Assembly: GCF_004365355.1 (NCBI RefSeq)
Contig: NZ_SODP01000001.1
Location: forward strand, 1,929,473 to 1,993,472
Length of the DNA: 64,000 nucleotides
Direction of reading: 5' to 3'
Source of the DNA: Kribbella pratensis
Lineage (GTDB): Bacteria; Actinomycetota; Actinomycetes; Propionibacteriales; Kribbellaceae
Below are positions 59,774-64,000 of this stretch, piece by piece (within the stretch, counting starts at the first letter, position 1; every line of letters starts with the position of its first letter). The translations under genes were made by a program, and so were the position numbers. The notes beneath the pieces are model-generated. The model was not told the DNA's origin. It searched no databases and saw nothing but the letters and a program-made list of their open reading frames with translations.

Positions 59774-60717
59774 TCCTCCAGTAGATGGCGGCGCTGGGCG
59801 TGAATGCCGGCCTGGAACCGGGTCCGCGCGCCCAGCGTCTCCATCAGCTCGGCCACGCGCCGTCCGACGGTCCGGCTGCTCAGCGCGAGCTGCCGCGCGA
59901 TCGCGTCGTCCTTGAACCCGGCCGCCAGCAAGGTCATCAGGCGCGCGTCCGTCGGGTCGGCCTTCGCCGACGGGACAACCGGCACGGCCTGGTCCCACAA
60001 CAGCCAGAACATCTCGATCAGCGCGTCGAGCAACGCACACGGATGGACGACGAGCGCGCTGTCGACCAGCTGATCGACAGCCAGCGGCAGCAGCGCGATC
60101 TTCCCGTCGAACACGGCCAGCTTCATCGGCACCTGCGGATGCACCCGCGACGTCTCGCCGGCATCGGCCGCGCTGTACGCCTCGTCGACGCCGCCCGGGA
60201 TGTCGAGCGAGTCGGGAGAGTAGATGCCGTGCACGACCACTCCGTCGCCGAGCAGTCCCCGCACCTTGGGATCCGAGTCGCCGGGCTGCGACGCGTACGG
60301 CGGCCGGTCGAGCACGAGGAGTTGCTGACCTGTCCCGTTGAGCAGTTGCGCGAACCGGGCCGCGATCGCTTCCTGACCGACGATCACCTCGACAAGGTTC
60401 TCCGGGCGATGCTGCTCCTGCGCACGCAGCTCGGTCATCATCACTCGAGCCTCCGCGCGAACCCGGTCGAGCTCAGCCCGTCGTACGGCGACCAACGCGT
60501 CGACCGCGACATCGGGACGGGTCGGGAGCAGGCGGACCGGGTCGTCGGAGGTCGTGGTCAGCAGACCGAGCTTCTCGAGCCGGCCGACCGTGTCGGCGAG
60601 GTCCCGCTCGTCGCGGCCGAGTTGCTCGGCCAGGTCGCGGACATCGCACCCGGGCGCCGACAGCAGCGCGCGGTAGGCCTCCTCATCGGGCGGCTCGACC
60701 CCTACCGTCTCCAGCAT
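59770..60717 (-). CDS. TrmB/LuxR-type helix-turn-helix regulator
   Basis: This 315-residue regulator has an N-terminal TrmB-like winged helix (YRALLSAPGCDVRDLAEQLG, then RLEKLGLLTTTSDD), a middle effector region without receiver aspartates, and a C-terminal LuxR HTH (LMTLLAAGFKDDAIARQLAL, then SSRTVGRRVAELMETLGART). Such proteins regulate secondary metabolism or secreted enzymes in actinomycetes. It converges with the HNH nuclease gene with a 4-bp overlap. The target is unknown. The 155 nt upstream hold no clear operator that I can see. Confidence 0.8.
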   Translation of the reverse strand: MLETVGVEPPDEEAYRALLSAPGCDVRDLAEQLGRDERDLADTVGRLEKLGLLTTTSDDPVRLLPTRPDVAVDALVAVRRAELDRVRAEARVMMTELRAQEQHRPENLVEVIVGQEAIAARFAQLLNGTGQQLLVLDRPPYASQPGDSDPKVRGLLGDGVVVHGIYSPDSLDIPGGVDEAYSAADAGETSRVHPQVPMKLAVFDGKIALLPLAVDQLVDSALVVHPCALLDALIEMFWLLWDQAVPVVPSAKADPTDARLMTLLAAGFKDDAIARQLALSSRTVGRRVAELMETLGARTRFQAGIHAQRRHLLED

Positions 60718-60872
60718 CCGATCAGGCTATCTCGTCTGCTGGACCGGCTCGACCGGTTTGGCGACTTCGCGACATGTCCGGGATAAGTCAGCCCCCGGCG
60801 AGGTGCGGACACCCCCGTAGTGGGGTAAGTCTGACGTGCTGGGCGCGCGCGGATCGGACAGGGGACGTCCGG

Positions 60873-61838
60873 TCAAGCCTCAACGCGCGCGCCCGCCCTT
60901 CTCTTCATCCTCAGGTAGCCGCGCCAGATCGTCCGCTGCAACTGCAGTGTCACGACCCCGGCGATCGTCATCCCGGCCAGGTTGATGCCCAACTGGGCCG
61001 CCGATCCACCGATCTGGTGCGGTGCCCACAGCGCGATCGACAGCGCGAGGTCGCCGGCCGCGGGGACTGTCGTCACCGAGATGAAGACGCCGACCAGAGC
61101 GTTCCCACGTCCGGCGGTCTGCGACAGCACGCCGGCGCATCCGGCCAGGACGGCCACCACCGCCGACCACTTGTCCGGCCGCCAGATGAATCCGGTCAGC
61201 GGCCGGGCCGCCGTCACGTTGCCGACGTCCACCCAGCCGACGGCCCGGGCCAGCAGCACGGCCACCACGGTGAGTGCGATCGCGAGCGCGAATCCCTTCA
61301 CCAGCAAGGACGCCGATCGCCAGATCAGGCCGGGTTTGCGAAGGAACAGGCCGACCGCGAGCGCGGCCACCACGCCGAACTCCGGGCCGACGACCATGGC
61401 GCCGACCACCAGGATCGCCGAATCGGTGATCACTGCGACCGAGGCGATCATCGTCGCCAGCGTGAGGAAGGCGTAGTACACCCACGAGCCGCCGGCTTCG
61501 TTGTATGCCTGGTCGAGCACGGCGTCCCAGATGACCGCGTCGTCCGGTGCCCCCGGGGCTGCTTTCTCCGCGGCGCGGGCGTTGCGGGACGGGGCCGAGT
61601 CGACCGAGGTCAGCGCGACCGCGCCGTCGTCGTACAGGCCCTCGGCCTTCAGGAACGCGAGGATGTCCGAGGTGGCCTCACGGGTCACGTCGCACTCGAT
61701 CACGTCGCCCTCAGGTCGGCGGGCGGCGCCGGGCAGCTGGACGATGCTCGTCACGCGCGGGTCGCCGACGAGCGTGTCCAGAACCCGCTCGGTACAGCGC
61801 GTCGGGACGATGAGACGAAGGTGCATCACCAGCGACAT
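60873..61838 (-). CDS. DUF389 membrane protein
   Basis: This 321-residue protein has an N-terminal cytoplasmic ferredoxin-like part (MHLRLIVPTRCTERVLDTLV to about 85) and then a DUF389 membrane region of about six spans, with the characteristic SAILVVGAMVVGPEFGVVAA and AGDLALSIALWAP blocks. The function is unknown; some members are called hydrophobic domain proteins near transport genes. Start ATGs at 61838 and 61826 are both possible. It is divergent from an APC permease gene. Confidence 0.8.
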   Translation of the reverse strand: MSLVMHLRLIVPTRCTERVLDTLVGDPRVTSIVQLPGAARRPEGDVIECDVTREATSDILAFLKAEGLYDDGAVALTSVDSAPSRNARAAEKAAPGAPDDAVIWDAVLDQAYNEAGGSWVYYAFLTLATMIASVAVITDSAILVVGAMVVGPEFGVVAALAVGLFLRKPGLIWRSASLLVKGFALAIALTVVAVLLARAVGWVDVGNVTAARPLTGFIWRPDKWSAVVAVLAGCAGVLSQTAGRGNALVGVFISVTTVPAAGDLALSIALWAPHQIGGSAAQLGINLAGMTIAGVVTLQLQRTIWRGYLRMKRRAGARVEA

Positions 61839-61947
61839 GGTGCCAGTCCCGACGGCCGGCATGGGTTGCGGCCACGCGCCTGACCTCTCAGCTGGCTCTC
61901 AGATGCGACCATGGAACCTCGTGACGCACTGATGTGAGGGAGGCACG

Positions 61948-63363
61948 ATGAGTGAAAGTGCTGCCGCCGCCGCGCCGGACACAGGGGAGCGCCCGGAGCT
62001 GAAGCGGGTGATGGGACCCGGACTTCTGCTGTTGTTCGTCGTCGGCGACATTCTCGGCACCGGCGTCTATGCGCTGACCGGCAAGGTGGCGGGCGAGGTC
62101 GGCGGAGCGGTCTGGCTGCCGTTCCTGTGCGCGTTCGTCGTCGCGATGCTGACCGCGACCAGTTACCTCGAGCTCGTCACGAAGTACCCCAAAGCCGGCG
62201 GCGCCGCGGTCTACACGCACAAGGCATTCGGGATCCACTTCCTCACGTTCCTGCTGACGTTCGCGGTGATGTGCTCGGGCCTGACCTCGGCGTCGAGCGC
62301 GTCGAAGGCGTTCGCGGCGAACTTCTTCTCGGCCGCGCACATCGACCCCGACCGCGGTGCGGTGCTGATGATCACCGCGCTCGCCTTCATGACGCTGATC
62401 GCGCTCGTGAACCTGCGCGGCGTCGGCGAGAGCGTGAAGGCGAACGTCGTACTCACCTGCGTCGAGCTGAGCGGTCTGCTGATCGTGATCGGGATCGGGG
62501 CGTGGGCGCTGATCGGCGGCGACGGCGACACGTCGCGGCTGACCGACTTCCATGTGCCGGACGGCGAGTCATCGTTCGGTGCCGTGACGGCGGCGACGGC
62601 TCTGGCGTTCTTCGCGATGGTCGGCTTCGAGGACTCGGTGAACATGGCCGAGGAGACCAAGGACCCGGTCAAGATCTTCCCGAAGATGATGCTGATCGGC
62701 CTGAGCATCACCGGCGTCATCTACGTGCTGGTCGCGATCTCCGCGGTCGCTCTGGTCTCGCCCGACGAACTCAACAAGGGCGCGACGCCGCTGCTGAAGG
62801 TCGTCCAGGCCGGTGCGCCCGGGTTCCCACTCGAGGTGTTCGCGTGGATCACGATGTTCGCGGTCGCGAACTCCGCCCTGATCAACATGCTGATGGCGAG
62901 CCGCCTGCTGTACGGGATGTCGCATGAGCGGGTGCTGCCCGGCCCGCTCGGCCGGGTCCTGCGCAAACGGCGTACGCCGTACATCGCGATCCTGTTCACC
63001 ACGCTGCTCGCGTTCGCATTGATCGGGTACGCCGACCTCGCGGCGCTCGGTGGCACGACGGCGTTCCTGCTGCTGTGCGTGTTCGCGATCGTGAACGTCG
63101 CGGTGCTGGTGCTGCGGCGGGACAAGGTCGAGCACAAGCACTTCAACGCACCGACCGCGTTGCCCGTGCTCGGTGTCGTGCTGTGTGTCTATCTGGCCAG
63201 CCCGCTGTCCGGGCGGGACTCGGCGGACTACAAGATCGCCGGCTGGCTGATGCTCGTCGGGGTCGGGCTGTGGGCCATCACCTGGCTGCTGAACAAGTAC
63301 GTGTTCAAGCGGCACGCCGATTTCGATCCGTCGCATCTTGACCCGCAAGGCCCGGTGAACTGA
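61948..63363 (+). CDS. APC-family amino acid permease
   Basis: This 471-residue protein has 12 predicted membrane helices. The first helix has VVGDILGTGVYALTGKVAG, the unwound substrate-binding motif of APC transporters, and the sixth has AFFAMVGFEDSVNMAEETKDP with the conserved Phe-Glu. The substrate is probably an amino acid, not identifiable further. GGGAGG precedes the ATG. Its 3' end overlaps the MFS gene tail-to-tail by 59 bp. Confidence 0.88.
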   Translation: MSESAAAAAPDTGERPELKRVMGPGLLLLFVVGDILGTGVYALTGKVAGEVGGAVWLPFLCAFVVAMLTATSYLELVTKYPKAGGAAVYTHKAFGIHFLTFLLTFAVMCSGLTSASSASKAFAANFFSAAHIDPDRGAVLMITALAFMTLIALVNLRGVGESVKANVVLTCVELSGLLIVIGIGAWALIGGDGDTSRLTDFHVPDGESSFGAVTAATALAFFAMVGFEDSVNMAEETKDPVKIFPKMMLIGLSITGVIYVLVAISAVALVSPDELNKGATPLLKVVQAGAPGFPLEVFAWITMFAVANSALINMLMASRLLYGMSHERVLPGPLGRVLRKRRTPYIAILFTTLLAFALIGYADLAALGGTTAFLLLCVFAIVNVAVLVLRRDKVEHKHFNAPTALPVLGVVLCVYLASPLSGRDSADYKIAGWLMLVGVGLWAITWLLNKYVFKRHADFDPSHLDPQGPVN

Positions 63364-64000
63364 CCGGCCCGAACGCCGCGAGCAGCACCGTCGCAAGGGC
63401 CGTGAGCCCGGTGGCGACGGCGATCCAGCCGAGTGCCGGGTAGCCCGCGCCGGCATCGATCGCCAGACCGCCGAGCCACGGCCCGACTGTGATGCCGACG
63501 TTGAACGCGGAGAAGTTGGTTGCGGTCGCCAACGTCGGCGCGTCGCCGGCGAGGCTGAACACGCGGGCGTTCAGCGCTGGGTTGGCGGCGAAGCCGAAGC
63601 CGCCCAGCAGTGCGACGGCGGTGATCGCTGGGGCCGGGTCGGAGGCGGTCATCGCGAGGACGCCTGACAGGACCACGAGTCCGGTGATGCTGATGAACAA
63701 GGTGCGGAACGGGAGGGCGTCGGCGAATCGTCCGCCCGAGCTGATCCCGACGAATGATCCGAGCCCGTAGAGAGCGAGTACGCCCGGGACGGCGCCCGAG
63801 GCCAGGCCGGTCGTCGCTATCAGCAGCGGGGCCAGGTAGCTGAAGACGACGAGGATCGTCGCTGTGACGAGGGCCGTCGTGGCGAAGGCGAGCCACAAGC
63901 GGGCGTTGACGAGGACTCGCAGCTCGTCGCCGAGTCGTGGCGCGGTTGCCGGATCGGGCCGATCGCCGGGGACCGTTGCCAGGACGCCCGACATGGCCAA
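63305..64000 (-). CDS. MFS transporter (DHA1-like), partial at window edge
   Basis: Only the C-terminal portion of a 12-helix drug/sugar efflux-type transporter is present: helices 7-12, with YGLGSFVGISSGGRFADALP as the repeated inter-helix loop motif and AALLIATTGLASGA-type spans. The gene continues beyond 64000, so its start and full length are unknown. The C-terminus overlaps the APC permease gene. Confidence 0.8.
   Translation of the reverse strand: MAMSGVLATVPGDRPDPATAPRLGDELRVLVNARLWLAFATTALVTATILVVFSYLAPLLIATTGLASGAVPGVLALYGLGSFVGISSGGRFADALPFRTLFISITGLVVLSGVLAMTASDPAPAITAVALLGGFGFAANPALNARVFSLAGDAPTLATATNFSAFNVGITVGPWLGGLAIDAGAGYPALGWIAVATGLTALATVLLAAFGPVSSPGLAGQDATDRNRRAA

Noticed and set aside
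1..64000. CRISPR arrays, tRNA, rRNA or known riboswitches
   Set aside because: I saw no regularly spaced repeats, cloverleaf sequences, rRNA segments or recognisable riboswitch cores; a covariance-model search would be needed to exclude weak ones.

Overview
The window is a 64 kb chromosomal segment of a high-GC actinomycete. The gene content (SepH, actinobacterial-type ParC, DUF5998, an F420-type PPOX protein, many leaderless promoters) and the codon style suggest a Nocardioidaceae/Kribbella-like soil organism. The genus is inference only. I saw no rRNA, tRNA or CRISPR array. No gap between genes exceeds 300 bases.

Layout. 0-1.4 kb: a solo IS200/IS605-type tnpB element inserted at the very 3' end of an LppX/LprG-like lipoprotein gene, whose stop codon it supplies. 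2.1-4.6 kb: parC. 4.7-14.1 kb: an ABC exporter locus split in two. The ATPase and the first about 32 permease codons lie at 13.2-14.1 kb, and the permease 3' part lies at 4.7-5.65 kb on the same strand. Between them sits a 7.6 kb plant-cell-wall island: bacterial expansin, ECF sigma factor, membrane anti-sigma with a large extracytoplasmic domain, ricin-GH74 xyloglucanase, and an autotransporter-type beta-strand repeat surface protein. A shared promoter-like motif precedes both the expansin and the xyloglucanase. 14.2-16.1 kb: the two-component system of the broken exporter. 16.1-36.2 kb: mostly housekeeping and accessory metabolism (CoA-binding protein, PPOX, FetB-like permease, acyl-CoA synthetase, ArsB-like transporter, Pat-type acetyltransferase, P1 peptidase, ABC exporter, phosphodiesterase, subtilase, thymidine kinase, rhodanese, MarR/reductase pair, DUF4185 protein).

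36.3-48.7 kb: a carbohydrate acquisition cluster with a lipoprotein binding protein, two ABC permeases, an SDR sugar dehydrogenase, a mannonate-dehydratase-type enolase, a ROK regulator, a Gfo/Idh dehydrogenase and a 1264-residue secreted protein with two pectate-lyase-type beta helices. Both outermost promoters carry the same 33-bp element (one mismatch), marking a regulon whose likely regulator is the ROK protein. 48.8-51.2 kb: a tyrosine recombinase divergent from a coiled-coil protein with an N-terminal Cys motif. Between them are a perfect dif-like palindrome (11-6-11 architecture) and four ACGT iterons. This is the best candidate for an undescribed system.

51.3-64 kb: an HxlR/NmrA divergent pair, a remarkable palindrome cluster, a small gene preceded by a poly-cysteine leader peptide (seven Cys of 17 residues) and a hairpin, then sepH, pepN, an aldo/keto reductase, yaaA, a secreted HNH nuclease, a TrmB/LuxR-like regulator, a DUF389 membrane protein, an APC amino-acid permease and a truncated MFS transporter running off the right edge.

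Many genes are inferred to be leaderless, because a TANNNT -10 hexamer ends about 6-7 nt before the start codon. I used this to choose several starts.
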